From positions 1 through 9,490 of the forward strand of contig CAJBVU010000356.1 in NCBI GenBank assembly GCA_903959115.1: DNA of 9,490 nt, in the 5' to 3' direction. Positions within the stretch are counted from its first letter, which is position 1, and every line of letters begins with the position of its first letter. The notes under the pieces were generated by a model. That model saw only the letters and a list, made by a program, of their open reading frames with translations. It searched no databases and was not told the DNA's origin. Source of the stretch: an uncultured Bacteroidota bacterium. GTDB lineage: Bacteria > Bacteroidota > Bacteroidia > NS11-12g > UBA955. Position numbers and translations under genes: made by a program. Below, in pieces: positions 1 to 7,899 of the stretch.

Positions 1-1818
1 AGCCCCGATTCGAACAAAGAACTCGCTTACGTTTTATACAATCAAAACGATTTCTCCAGAGCCGCAATCCTATTAGAAGATATCGTTGAAGCCAATCCCA
101 AAGATGAACTCAGTCATCGTCGCTATCTTCAATGTTTGATCAAAACAAACCAACAGGAAAAAGCCATAAAATTCGTCAAAAAGAAAATCAAAAAATCCCC
201 CTATCCAATCCTTTATGTTGTTGATGAATGCTGGATTAATACCACCTATCCAGACGGGTCTGAAAATCAAAAACACAAGGTCAGGGCCAACGAACTGAAG
301 GATTTAATCATAGAACAACTCCGAACCCATGCCATGGAACAAATGGGGCAACAACATATTGCCATTGCGCAGAGATTTGAACAACACGAACTCAAAGAAT
401 ACGCCATAGAAGTTCTCCAAAGCGCCGATCAAATACTGGGTGACCTAAACCCGGATATATCCAATAAACTCGCTGAATTGTATATGGAAACGGGCAACAG
501 AGAAAAAGGACTTCAACGATATGTGATGCTAATGCTCAATGGTGTGCCGTTTGAATCGATGAAACAAGTTTTCGAAACCCAAATCACAGACAGTGCAGAT
601 TATGTCTTACTACAACGCCTATTGTTAAAGCAAATTGAACAGAATCCAGAAGTTACCGCCTTTTCAGAAGGACTCAAATGGACGTTCGTTAAGCAAGGAA
701 ATTGGCAGTCCGCATTTCTATATACCCGATCCATCGATAAGCGACTCAAGGAAAATGGGGAACGCGTTTTTGAACTCGGCGAACTTTGTCAGTCCAATGG
801 AGAATTTTCCGTAGCACTGCAGTGCTTCCAATATTGCATCGGATTAAAAGAGACCTTCTTCGACCCCGCGCTGGCACAAGCAAAATGGATCGATGTTACC
901 TACGATATCACAATGAAAGGTAGGCCTCGCGTAGAAGATGTTATTCAGCTCCAAAAACAAATGCTCCAATTTGAGCAAAATTATGGTCCTCAAGAAGCCA
1001 GTCTTTTCAATGCACTCAAGTACGCCCAACTATTAATTCGATACGATAGCTTATTCGCTGTAACCCAAGAATCAGGAAAAATTAGCGGCTCACAACAGGC
1101 CATTAACCTGTTGGAAAAATACATCGACCCTTCTACCCACCTGAAGAAAATATCGCTTGCAAAAGTAAAAATGTCGCTCGGCGATGTGCTTCTGTCTCGG
1201 GGCGATGTTTGGACCTCTGAATTGCTCTATGCCCAAGTAGAAAAAGACTTCACCGAAGAAGAAATGGGTCAGTTTGCCAAATTCAAACGCGCAGAACTCA
1301 GCTTTTTTCGCGGCGATTTTGATTGGGCTAGCATGCAACTCGAAGTACTCAAAAGCGCAACAACGCAGCTCATCAGCAACGATGCTATGGAGTTGGCCCT
1401 CGTGATCATTGATAACCTAGGCATCGATAGCAACTACACCGCATTAACTTGGTATGGCAAAGCACTACTTGCCGAAAAACAGCAAGGCTATAGGCTCGCC
1501 AACAAGTATTTGGATAGCATTACCACAGAATTCCCCGGACACGGCCTATCGGATGAAATCCTATTTGTAAAAGCCCGAATGGCAGAAACAACAGGGGATT
1601 ATGTAGCGGCGGCGAATTTGCTAGAAACGTTATCCATTGCCTACAATTTCGACATTCTAGCCGATAATGCGCTATACAAATTGGGCATGATTTATATGTA
1701 TTCAATGAATCAACCCGAGAAAGCTAAAATCGCATTTGAGAAACTAATTGAGAAATACAGCAGCAGTGTTTATATCGTTGATGCGCGAAGAGAATATAGA
1801 AAAATTCGCGGTAATTGA
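1..1818 (+). CDS. TPR-repeat protein, C-terminal 605 residues (5' end outside window)
   Basis: The reading frame is open from the first base of the window with no stop before TGA at 1816-1818. The gene therefore starts upstream; the TTG at 136 is only an internal leucine codon. The 605 visible residues are almost entirely alpha-helical and contain degenerate tetratricopeptide-type pairs. Examples are the opening segment (ELAYVLYNQNDF, then AAILLEDIVEANP), 'LAELYMETGNREKGLQRY' and a clear C-terminal repeat 'ALYKLGMIYMYSMNQPEKAK'. The protein ends in 'SSVYIVDARREYRKIRG', an ending I associate with large TPR proteins widespread in Bacteroidota. TPR arrays are protein-binding scaffolds, and no catalytic motif is visible. 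Its partner and cellular location cannot be told because the N-terminus, where a signal peptide would be, is missing. The next gene follows after an AT-rich 75-base gap on the same strand. The TPR call is firm in kind; the function is unknown. Confidence 0.85.
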   Translation, partial: SPDSNKELAYVLYNQNDFSRAAILLEDIVEANPKDELSHRRYLQCLIKTNQQEKAIKFVKKKIKKSPYPILYVVDECWINTTYPDGSENQKHKVRANELKDLIIEQLRTHAMEQMGQQHIAIAQRFEQHELKEYAIEVLQSADQILGDLNPDISNKLAELYMETGNREKGLQRYVMLMLNGVPFESMKQVFETQITDSADYVLLQRLLLKQIEQNPEVTAFSEGLKWTFVKQGNWQSAFLYTRSIDKRLKENGERVFELGELCQSNGEFSVALQCFQYCIGLKETFFDPALAQAKWIDVTYDITMKGRPRVEDVIQLQKQMLQFEQNYGPQEASLFNALKYAQLLIRYDSLFAVTQESGKISGSQQAINLLEKYIDPSTHLKKISLAKVKMSLGDVLLSRGDVWTSELLYAQVEKDFTEEEMGQFAKFKRAELSFFRGDFDWASMQLEVLKSATTQLISNDAMELALVIIDNLGIDSNYTALTWYGKALLAEKQQGYRLANKYLDSITTEFPGHGLSDEILFVKARMAETTGDYVAAANLLETLSIAYNFDILADNALYKLGMIYMYSMNQPEKAKIAFEKLIEKYSSSVYIVDARREYRKIRGN

Positions 1819-1893
1819 GTTACTTGAAAATGATTGCCTAATGCTAAATAGATTACTAAATAAAATACTCATTAACTAAAGTAAATTATCATT

Positions 1894-3321
1894 TTGACTA
1901 CCATATTAACTTTTCACCCCACCGTAATTCGATTACAGGAGCGATTCATCAAAATCGTTGTTTTGACTTTGATGTTCCTATTAACTCAAACGTTGCGCGC
2001 GCAATTAGACAATAGGATTTTTAGCTTTTACCCCCAACCATTCTACTTCATTCAAAAGGCTCCGATTTACAAATTGGGGAGTATGACAGAATACGAAATC
2101 GCAATTGACTCCAAGATCGAAATGATTCAAGTTGATAGTGTTGCGATATCTATTGAACCCGCCGCTGATTCGGCGATATCAGATACCACGATTTATCCGC
2201 CTTTGAGTGCATTAAACAAAACGATGGAACCGGATACATCCATTTGGCCTTCATGGGAAAACCCAACTTCTGGTACTTATGCCAATTATACGACCGGAAC
2301 ACATTGGGGAATGTTACATTATAACAAGGACAATGAATACTTGCAGCGCATCAACCCCGGTGAAACGCTATTCGGTAATATGGCATGGGCCTTTATCACT
2401 CGTTCTGTGGCAAAAGAAGGAGATGAGCAAGTTTTATTGACACTCGGAGGTCTGGCCAAAGTGGATTTCGGCGGCTATGAAACCAAACTGCGATTTAACC
2501 CAATGATCCAGCTAATTCTTCACGCAAAGCAAGGGATTCTGACCGTCGGAAGCATCCCATCACATACGCAACACTTTCTGCCCGAACCGATGATCAATTA
2601 TGATCTCACATTTAAGAAACCGGTGGAATATGGCTTTCAGTTTTATAAAAACACCAAGCATCTCTTTTTGGAAAGTTGGCTCGATTGGCGTCAGGCCATT
2701 GATACACAAACATTTCGACAAGAGATCATCTCCTTTGGAACCCGCATCGAATATCAATTATTTAAAGACCAAGCAAAGAATTTCCATGCGCTAAATGCCA
2801 AAGCCAGTGGGTATTTACTTTTGCTCCATAAGGGTGGGGAAGGATTTCGCTATCAACTGCCCTTGGCCAATCGAGGTACGTACGCAGCAGGTTTTACCCT
2901 TTTTACTCAACAGCGAAACACAAGTCTAGAGAATTATTCTAGCACACCAAAGTTCAAATTGGAATGCTTGGCTTTCTATCAGAAGGATTTCTCACCACGA
3001 TTGTCACAACCATATAGAGAGGGCACCGCCGTGATGATCAACATGGGAATCAAATTAACCAAAACCCAGCAACTCGTTTTGACAGCATATCAAGCAAACA
3101 AATTTACAACCCCCTTGGGCGCCTCGTTTTATCAATGCGTAAATGAAAATAACATCCTGTATTTTAATCCCGTGCGGAAAATCATTTCTGCCAGATATGT
3201 GCAGCAAATTCATATGATTTCTCAAAATTTCCAAATCGAAAGTCGTTTGGAGCCCATTTACGATTTAGATCAAAAACACCTTCTTTACTCTCTCGGTTTA
3301 TATCTGAAATACTCGATCTAA
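1894..3321 (+). CDS. Exported protein, probable outer-membrane beta-barrel, function unknown
   Basis: With the TTG at 1894 as start the product is 475 residues. A hydrophobic signal segment spans about residues 19-36 (IKIVVLTLMFLLTQTLRA), with predicted cleavage before Gln37. Residues about 40-125 form a low-complexity, acidic, Asp/Ser/Thr/Pro-containing stretch. From about 130 to the end the sequence alternates polar and hydrophobic residues with many aromatics, as in transmembrane beta-strands, and it finishes 'LGLYLKYSI', similar to a C-terminal barrel strand. Recognisable local motifs are 'HFLPEPM' (227-233) and 'SWLDWRQ' (261-267). I cannot assign these to a named family. It is likely an outer-membrane porin-like or structural protein; no enzyme motif is seen. 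The start is uncertain. There is no ATG until 1972, which would leave almost no n-region, and an in-frame TAA lies at 1882-1884. Candidates are TTG at 1894, 1963 or 1969. Confidence 0.75.
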   Translation: MTTILTFHPTVIRLQERFIKIVVLTLMFLLTQTLRAQLDNRIFSFYPQPFYFIQKAPIYKLGSMTEYEIAIDSKIEMIQVDSVAISIEPAADSAISDTTIYPPLSALNKTMEPDTSIWPSWENPTSGTYANYTTGTHWGMLHYNKDNEYLQRINPGETLFGNMAWAFITRSVAKEGDEQVLLTLGGLAKVDFGGYETKLRFNPMIQLILHAKQGILTVGSIPSHTQHFLPEPMINYDLTFKKPVEYGFQFYKNTKHLFLESWLDWRQAIDTQTFRQEIISFGTRIEYQLFKDQAKNFHALNAKASGYLLLLHKGGEGFRYQLPLANRGTYAAGFTLFTQQRNTSLENYSSTPKFKLECLAFYQKDFSPRLSQPYREGTAVMINMGIKLTKTQQLVLTAYQANKFTTPLGASFYQCVNENNILYFNPVRKIISARYVQQIHMISQNFQIESRLEPIYDLDQKHLLYSLGLYLKYSI

Positions 3322-3326
3322 TTTCC

Positions 3327-3360
3327 ACGCCTTAAGTGGACAGCAAACAGTGCGAGGCGT
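3327..3360. terminator. Weak inverted repeat between convergent genes, possible bidirectional terminator
   Basis: The 59 bases between two convergent stop codons contain ACGCCT (3327-3332) and its exact reverse complement AGGCGT (3355-3360), with one extra possible G-U pair inside. A shorter alternative hairpin, CCAC (3325-3328) with GTGG (3336-3339), overlaps it. The loop of the longer form is about 20 bases and the T-run that follows is only three long. It is not a textbook intrinsic terminator. The location between two gene ends is the main argument in its favour. Confidence 0.25.
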
Positions 3361-3380
3361 TTGGCGGTGCGAACTCTGCC

Positions 3381-4721
3381 TTATAATTTATACGAGATAC
3401 CCCATTCCATATAGTCCGCACTGGATAAATGGGCTTTCAACCGAGCAATTATATATATCCTCTGGGTTGCCTTATAACTCACACCAACACCTTCGTAATA
3501 TCCTCTTTTTGTGTCATCCGGGCGATATAAATAAAAACCTGCATCCGCAATAAATCCCCATTTGCCATATTCCCAATGAGACCCCGCCGTGATGGCTACC
3601 TCGGTAAAATCATTCAATGAAATGGCATCACTCTTTAAACCAAACTTGCTATACATGTACGATTTATCAAAAAACACATTGGCCCCAACCCTAAATCTCG
3701 GACCCAACAAAGCCCTGCGAAATTCACAATTATACTCCAAAACAGCATTTACAAAAGTGCGCCGTTGATCCAACTCAATCTGTCGTCTACCCAATCTAAG
3801 TCCCAATAAATGCTCATTTCTCACGTATGATCTTGATGGAATAGCCCCAATTTGTTCGATGTGTTTCCAAGGAGCAGGTTTAGCAATTCTACAATTATTA
3901 CGATGAATATGATTAAGGAGCAACTTAGAAATACCTGTAATTTCTTGAGATTTACTTCGCAACGGATTGACATACTGCGGTGGGTACTTACTAAAAACTG
4001 CCATAAACAATGTTCGCTTTGCCCCAATCGATAAGTAGGGAATATTGATTCCGAAATTAGGCTGTCGCCAATTGGCATTAGAGAAATGAACCATCCCCGC
4101 TTCAGCATACATTTTCCAACCCTGTTCGTTTAAATATCTACCTGCATCCAAATGATATCCCAAGTGCATCATACCATTCATATGACTTCCAATCGCAGGG
4201 TTGCGAGGATTCCCGAATTCATCGTATCGCTTTGTGAGATAGCCTATACCCATTCCCAAAATCCAGTAATTATACTTTCCAGATTGCGGCATGACCACAC
4301 CACCGGCCCCAATGGCATAGCCCGCAACCTCACTGCCCAAATTGAGCAAATTAAACGTATATCCGTAAGTAATTTTGTCGATGTTGGCCCCGTTTCCGTT
4401 TGGCTGATTGATCGCTGAGCGATACTTGACATTGAAACCCGTTGCATGTCGATACATGGCCATCATATCCGAATGATGCGGAATCAAATAGCCCCCCATC
4501 AATTGTGCACTCCATTCAGATGATTTGTAAACATCAATCCTTGCTTTCTTACAGGCAACCAATGTGTCTGTGTACCCGTAGAATTGTATTGAGTCGTTCA
4601 ATTGAGAACCACCCTGGGAAAAAGTATCCAGTTTATGAATAATTCGAGTGGAATCCTGTGCACTCAAACGAGAAAATAAGAAAATCGCCGATGCTAGTAT
4701 AACCAGACGCCGGCCGTTCAT
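3381..4721 (-). CDS. PagL-like acyloxyacyl hydrolase (lipid A deacylase family) outer-membrane protein
   Basis: The product has 446 residues. A signal peptide covers residues 1-21 (MNGRRLVILASAIFLFSRLSA), with cleavage before Gln22. The family signature lies in the middle: 'GIGYLTKRYD' (158-167), 'NPAIGSHMNGMMHLGY' (174-189) and 'HFSNANWRQPNFGIN' (212-226). PagL-type enzymes are outer-membrane beta-barrels that remove the 3-O acyl chain from lipid A using a His-x-Ser pair plus a Glu. Here His212 and Ser214 are present, but the position about 12 residues after the Ser is Asn226 rather than Glu. Residues 330-446 continue as amphipathic strands and end 'MEWGISYKL'. The length exceeds classical PagL (about 150 mature residues) but fits the longer Bacteroidota relatives. 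The ATG overlaps the exbD stop codon by one base, so translation is probably coupled. Hydrolase activity is inferred, not certain. Confidence 0.75.
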   Translation of the reverse strand: MNGRRLVILASAIFLFSRLSAQDSTRIIHKLDTFSQGGSQLNDSIQFYGYTDTLVACKKARIDVYKSSEWSAQLMGGYLIPHHSDMMAMYRHATGFNVKYRSAINQPNGNGANIDKITYGYTFNLLNLGSEVAGYAIGAGGVVMPQSGKYNYWILGMGIGYLTKRYDEFGNPRNPAIGSHMNGMMHLGYHLDAGRYLNEQGWKMYAEAGMVHFSNANWRQPNFGINIPYLSIGAKRTLFMAVFSKYPPQYVNPLRSKSQEITGISKLLLNHIHRNNCRIAKPAPWKHIEQIGAIPSRSYVRNEHLLGLRLGRRQIELDQRRTFVNAVLEYNCEFRRALLGPRFRVGANVFFDKSYMYSKFGLKSDAISLNDFTEVAITAGSHWEYGKWGFIADAGFYLYRPDDTKRGYYEGVGVSYKATQRIYIIARLKAHLSSADYMEWGISYKL

Positions 4722-5170
4722 TAGCTACGTGTTTTGTCGGTTGCCAACACCATCTTAATACCCAAGTTCGCTCCCACCTGCATCACATCCACCATGTCCT
4801 GAACTTTCAAGTCTTTATCCAAGCGCAAAACCACATTCAACAAGCTCTTACCATCGTCTCCAACACCGGCTTTGTTCTTTTCGTCAAGCAATCGATCGTC
4901 CAAATCATCAAAAGCCACACGTTCTTGTTCGATGTAAATACCCAACTCTTCCGCATCCACAGAACCCTTGTTCTCTATCTTCACCGTTAAAGGCAAAGTC
5001 TTGATTTCCATGTGGGTGGTGGTAGATGCCTTAGGCAACATGATATTAATGACATTGGGGTTAGCCAAAGTACTGGCGATCAAGAAAAACAACATCAAGA
5101 AAAACATGATATCGTTCATAGACGAAGCCTCTACTTCGGCCTCTTCACGTCTTCTTCTTCCTACCCTCAT
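4721..5170 (-). CDS. exbD: ExbD/TolR-family biopolymer transport protein
   Basis: The 149-residue product has the standard ExbD layout: a short basic cytoplasmic N-terminus (MRVGRRRREEAEVEASS), one transmembrane helix at about residues 19-37 and a periplasmic domain. The helix begins 'MNDIMFFLMLFFLIAS', in which Asp20 matches the membrane aspartate essential for proton use in ExbD/TolR/MotB-type motors. The periplasmic part contains the expected 'NVINIMLPKAS' strand just after the membrane. With ExbB it would form an inner-membrane motor that couples proton flow to envelope work, either TonB-dependent uptake or a Tol-like function. Ten bases separate it from the exbB stop, and its TAA shares one base with the ATG of the next gene (TAATG). 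No second exbD and no tonB follow, so which process it powers is open. Confidence 0.92.
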   Translation of the reverse strand: MRVGRRRREEAEVEASSMNDIMFFLMLFFLIASTLANPNVINIMLPKASTTTHMEIKTLPLTVKIENKGSVDAEELGIYIEQERVAFDDLDDRLLDEKNKAGVGDDGKSLLNVVLRLDKDLKVQDMVDVMQVGANLGIKMVLATDKTRS

Positions 5171-5180
5171 GGTTATTTAA

Positions 5181-5888
5181 TTAGTGGTTTGACTTGTTAA
5201 GAATTTCCAAGAAACTCAAGCTCTGCTCCTGCAAACGTTCTGCAAAACGATCCACTTTCCTCACAAAAAGCTGATATCCAATAAAAGCAATGATACCTAC
5301 CAACAATCCCGCGAAACTCGTTACCATTTTGATATAGAGACCTTCCGAAATGGCACCGATTTCCAAGCCATTCGTTTGTGCAATCGTATAGAAAATGTTA
5401 ATTACACCCCAAATCGTTCCCACAAAACCCAACATCGGTGCAATCCTCGCTACCAAACTCAAATAACCCAAATTGCCTTCCATCGCACTCATCTCAACAT
5501 TGGCCCTAGTCTCCATCGCACTCTCAATTTCTCTCATGTTACTACCCAAGAAATTCAGTCCGGTAGCCATCACCTGGCCTTGTGCTGTATTCATTCGCTG
5601 ACAGTGTGCCAACGCTGAATCCATACGATTCTCTTTCAAATTGTCTTTAATTACACCCATCAAATTTTGGTCAATCTTGGTGCGATTGCTGATGTAGATG
5701 TATCTCTCAATGATAAAATAAATGGCAAGGAGAAGACAAAGTCCCAAAAAGATCATCACCACACCTCCCTTGGTCATGATTTCAAGAACTGGAGCTGAAA
5801 CGTGCTCAGTTGCAACTGCGGCTGCTTGACCGGCGGCGGAATCTTGGGCTACTGCGCCCTGAAGTAATGTAAGTGCTAACGATAACAT
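5181..5888 (-). CDS. exbB: MotA/TolQ/ExbB proton channel family protein
   Basis: The 235-residue product has three membrane helices at about residues 42-61, 143-169 and 187-208. A cytoplasmic loop (about 62-142) lies between the first two, as in ExbB and TolQ. The core signature is 'APMLGFVGTIWGVI' (150-163) in the second helix. In the third helix 'SEGLYIKMVTSFAGLLVGI' carries Thr190, probably equivalent to a pore-lining threonine of the family. The N-terminus looks like a cleavable signal (MLSLALTLLQGAVA, then Gln15), a common feature of Bacteroidota members. It lacks the usual Lys/Arg in the n-region. The ATG at 5888 is the only normal start: an in-frame TAA lies seven codons upstream, with no ATG, GTG or TTG between. 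It is the partner of the exbD that follows after 10 bases. The 75 bases upstream could hold a promoter, but none is convincing. Confidence 0.92.
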   Translation of the reverse strand: MLSLALTLLQGAVAQDSAAGQAAAVATEHVSAPVLEIMTKGGVVMIFLGLCLLLAIYFIIERYIYISNRTKIDQNLMGVIKDNLKENRMDSALAHCQRMNTAQGQVMATGLNFLGSNMREIESAMETRANVEMSAMEGNLGYLSLVARIAPMLGFVGTIWGVINIFYTIAQTNGLEIGAISEGLYIKMVTSFAGLLVGIIAFIGYQLFVRKVDRFAERLQEQSLSFLEILNKSNH

Positions 5889-5963
5889 ATGATGCGAAGT
5901 AAATCTGATTTAGACAACTATAACGTTGAAGAACCCTAAAAATTATCCCCAAGGAACAAACGC

Positions 5964-6599
5964 TTATTTAAGGTTTGTAGCGCCACCACTCAAAACAAAC
6001 TTTGTAACGTCGCCACTCTCTTGGTCGATAGGTTTCACACGCGACTTCTCAACCACAGTGGTTTCGCCCGATAGCGTGTAACTGTAGGGCAAATAAACTG
6101 CACAACAGTGCGGCATGCCAATCACCGACATATCCTCTTGGGTAAGGAATCCAATTTTGTAGACACCCTCCGATATTTCTACAACCACGGGCTTGGTAAA
6201 CTTTTTGTTTTCGCCCATGAAGGCTTCCGTCATGTCTTTGGTGGTACCAAAAATGAAATTCAAACCCGGCGCTTTCTCGATGATTCCCTCAAAAAATCCC
6301 AAAATTTGTTGCGCAATGACTCCCTTGGTTATTGCTCCTACAATGGTAATTGCCGCCAATACCGCAATCGCATAAAGGATAAAAGCGCCAAAAGAGAGCC
6401 GATCAATGTATAAATAGGAACCAACGCCTTTTAAGATCCAAGACAAAATACCAATGGTTATCGCCACGGGAAGGACAACTAACAAGCCCCGCAAAAAATA
6501 GCTAATGAATAACTGCATGGGTGTTTTCATTCGTGCTTTTGTCAAAGGATCGAAAGGATTGTAATTATCGTGCGACATATGGTTTTTATTATTGATCAT
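5964..6599 (-). CDS. DUF502 family integral membrane protein
   Basis: The 211-residue product matches the DUF502 pattern (PF04367, the family of the plant COV/LCV proteins). A first membrane helix at about residues 30-55 contains 'RGLLVVLPVAITIGIL', and a second runs from about 70 to 91. These are followed by the conserved 'EKAPGLNFIFGTTKDMTEAF' segment (108-127) and a soluble beta-rich C-terminal domain with 'VYKIGFLTQED' and 'CCAVYLPYSYTLSGE'. The biochemical role of the bacterial proteins is not established; an inner-membrane location is expected. The ATG at 6599 directly abuts the purD stop (TAAATG), so the two are probably cotranscribed. A second ATG at 6578 (MSHDNYNPF), preceded by an A-rich stretch, is an equally plausible start and would shorten the protein by seven residues. 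Confidence 0.88.
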   Translation of the reverse strand: MINNKNHMSHDNYNPFDPLTKARMKTPMQLFISYFLRGLLVVLPVAITIGILSWILKGVGSYLYIDRLSFGAFILYAIAVLAAITIVGAITKGVIAQQILGFFEGIIEKAPGLNFIFGTTKDMTEAFMGENKKFTKPVVVEISEGVYKIGFLTQEDMSVIGMPHCCAVYLPYSYTLSGETTVVEKSRVKPIDQESGDVTKFVLSGGATNLK

Positions 6600-7895
6600 T
6601 TACGATAGTAACCGCATCAAATCCATCCCGATATCGGTTCGATGAAATTTGCCTACAAAGTGAACTTCATCGGCCAATTCTCTTGAACGATCCAATGCCG
6701 AAGGAATATCTGCACCCAAAGAGGTAACCGCAATTACCCTTCCCCCGTTGGTTTGGATTTCCTCGCCCACGAGTTTGGTCCCTGCCTGGAATAACCATTG
6801 ATCCTGACCTAAATTACTTGGCAACACAATGGCCTTTCCCTTTTCTATATCTCCTGGATAACCGCCGGAAACCAAAAAAATCGTCGCCGCTGTTCTATCG
6901 TCCAATTCAATTTCAATTTGATTCAACTTTTCATCCGCAATCGCTTCCAACAAATCCAACATTGATGTCTTCAACCTTGGAAAAATCGCCTCCGTTTCAG
7001 GATCGCCCATTCTCACATTGTATTCAATCACAAACGGCTCACCACCCACATTCATTAGTCCTACAAATAAAAATCCTTTGTATGGATGTCCTTCCGAAAC
7101 CAATCCATCGTAGGTTGGCTTAAGAATCCTATCGACAACCTTTTTCATAAATGCCTCGTCCGCAAACGGTACCGGAGAAATCGCACCCATACCCCCCGTA
7201 TTGGGTCCCTCGTCGTTGTCAAATATGCGCTTATAGTCCTTCGCCGATGCCAAAACCTTCCAGTCTTTTCCATCGCTCACACCAAAAACACTCAATTCTA
7301 TGCCCTTTAAAAACTCCTCAATTACAACAACTTCACCCGCCTTGCCAAACTTGCTGCCATCCGTCATTTCCTTGAGGGTTTCACAAGCTTCTTCAAACGA
7401 TGATGTAATTATCACGCCCTTGCCCGCTGCCAAACCATCCGCTTTCAAAACATACGGTGGCTCCAACGTTTTCATGAATTCTGCCGCCGCATCTAACTCT
7501 GTCAACTGAAACGACTGATACCTCGCCGTTGGAATATCATGTCGGCCCATGAAGGCCTTAGAAAAATCTTTCGACCCTTCCAATTGCGCGCACCATGTGC
7601 TTGGTCCAGCCACTATCATTTTTAACCCATCAGCAACAGCCTGGGTTTCAATATAATCCGTAATTCCTGCAACCAAGGGATCCTCATTGCCCGGAATAAT
7701 TAGGTCGATCTGATTTTCTTTGCAAAAGCCATACACTTGTGAAACATCCGTTGGATTCAACGCAACATTAGTCCCAAATTGGGCCGTCCCCGCATTTCCT
7801 GGTGCAATAAATAAACGATTGAGCCTATCACTTTCGCACACTTTCATGGCAAAAGCATGCTCACGTCCACCGGATCCTAAAAGTAAAACATTCAC
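6600..7895 (-). CDS. purD: Phosphoribosylamine--glycine ligase (GAR synthetase)
   Basis: This ATP-grasp enzyme joins glycine to phosphoribosylamine in the second step of de novo purine synthesis, in the cytoplasm. The 431-residue length is typical. The N-domain opens 'MNVLLLGSGGREHAFA', the classical GARS start. The ATP-grasp region has 'LEGSKDFSKAFM' (105-116), 'KADGLAAGKGV' (151-161), 'IEEFLKGIELSV' (192-203) and 'PNTGGMGAISP' (231-241). The metal-binding segment is 'EYNVRMGDPETEAIFPRL' (291-308). The C-domain ends with 'HRTDIG' (418-423). The usual 'GPE.PL' motif reads 'GNEDPL' (69-74), a Pro-to-Asn change outside the catalytic core. Translation begins at GTG (7895-7893), because no ATG gives this canonical N-terminus. 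A TATCTTTG box sits four bases upstream, so the gene may have its own promoter and almost no leader. Confidence 0.96.
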   Translation of the reverse strand: MNVLLLGSGGREHAFAMKVCESDRLNRLFIAPGNAGTAQFGTNVALNPTDVSQVYGFCKENQIDLIIPGNEDPLVAGITDYIETQAVADGLKMIVAGPSTWCAQLEGSKDFSKAFMGRHDIPTARYQSFQLTELDAAAEFMKTLEPPYVLKADGLAAGKGVIITSSFEEACETLKEMTDGSKFGKAGEVVVIEEFLKGIELSVFGVSDGKDWKVLASAKDYKRIFDNDEGPNTGGMGAISPVPFADEAFMKKVVDRILKPTYDGLVSEGHPYKGFLFVGLMNVGGEPFVIEYNVRMGDPETEAIFPRLKTSMLDLLEAIADEKLNQIEIELDDRTAATIFLVSGGYPGDIEKGKAIVLPSNLGQDQWLFQAGTKLVGEEIQTNGGRVIAVTSLGADIPSALDRSRELADEVHFVGKFHRTDIGMDLMRLLS

Positions 7896-7899
7896 AAAA

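Noticed and set aside
136..276. TTG at 136 as the start of the TPR gene, and a small opposite-strand frame over 73-276
   Set aside because: The plus frame is open back to base 1 with TPR-like sequence before 136. The minus-strand frame is hydrophobic shadow coding with no recognisable family.
3821..4108. A second minus-strand frame of 95 codons inside the PagL-like gene, considered as a sign of a frameshift
   Set aside because: The main frame is continuous and carries the family motifs on both sides. The alternative frame contains no recognisable continuation of the family.
5889..5963. A promoter for exbB (TATAGTTG or TAATTTTT on the minus strand)
   Set aside because: Each differs from TAnnTTTG by one base and neither has a TTG at the right distance upstream, so the support is too weak to annotate.
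6818..7509. Several overlapping plus-strand open frames of 69-101 codons inside purD
   Set aside because: They lie antisense to a well-conserved enzyme gene, have Pro/Ser/His-rich compositions typical of antisense frames, and match no family.
7672..7690. 'GNEDPL' in place of 'GPE.PL' in PurD as a sign of altered activity
   Set aside because: It is a single substitution in the N-domain, with all ATP-grasp and metal-site motifs intact. It is noted in the gene entry only.
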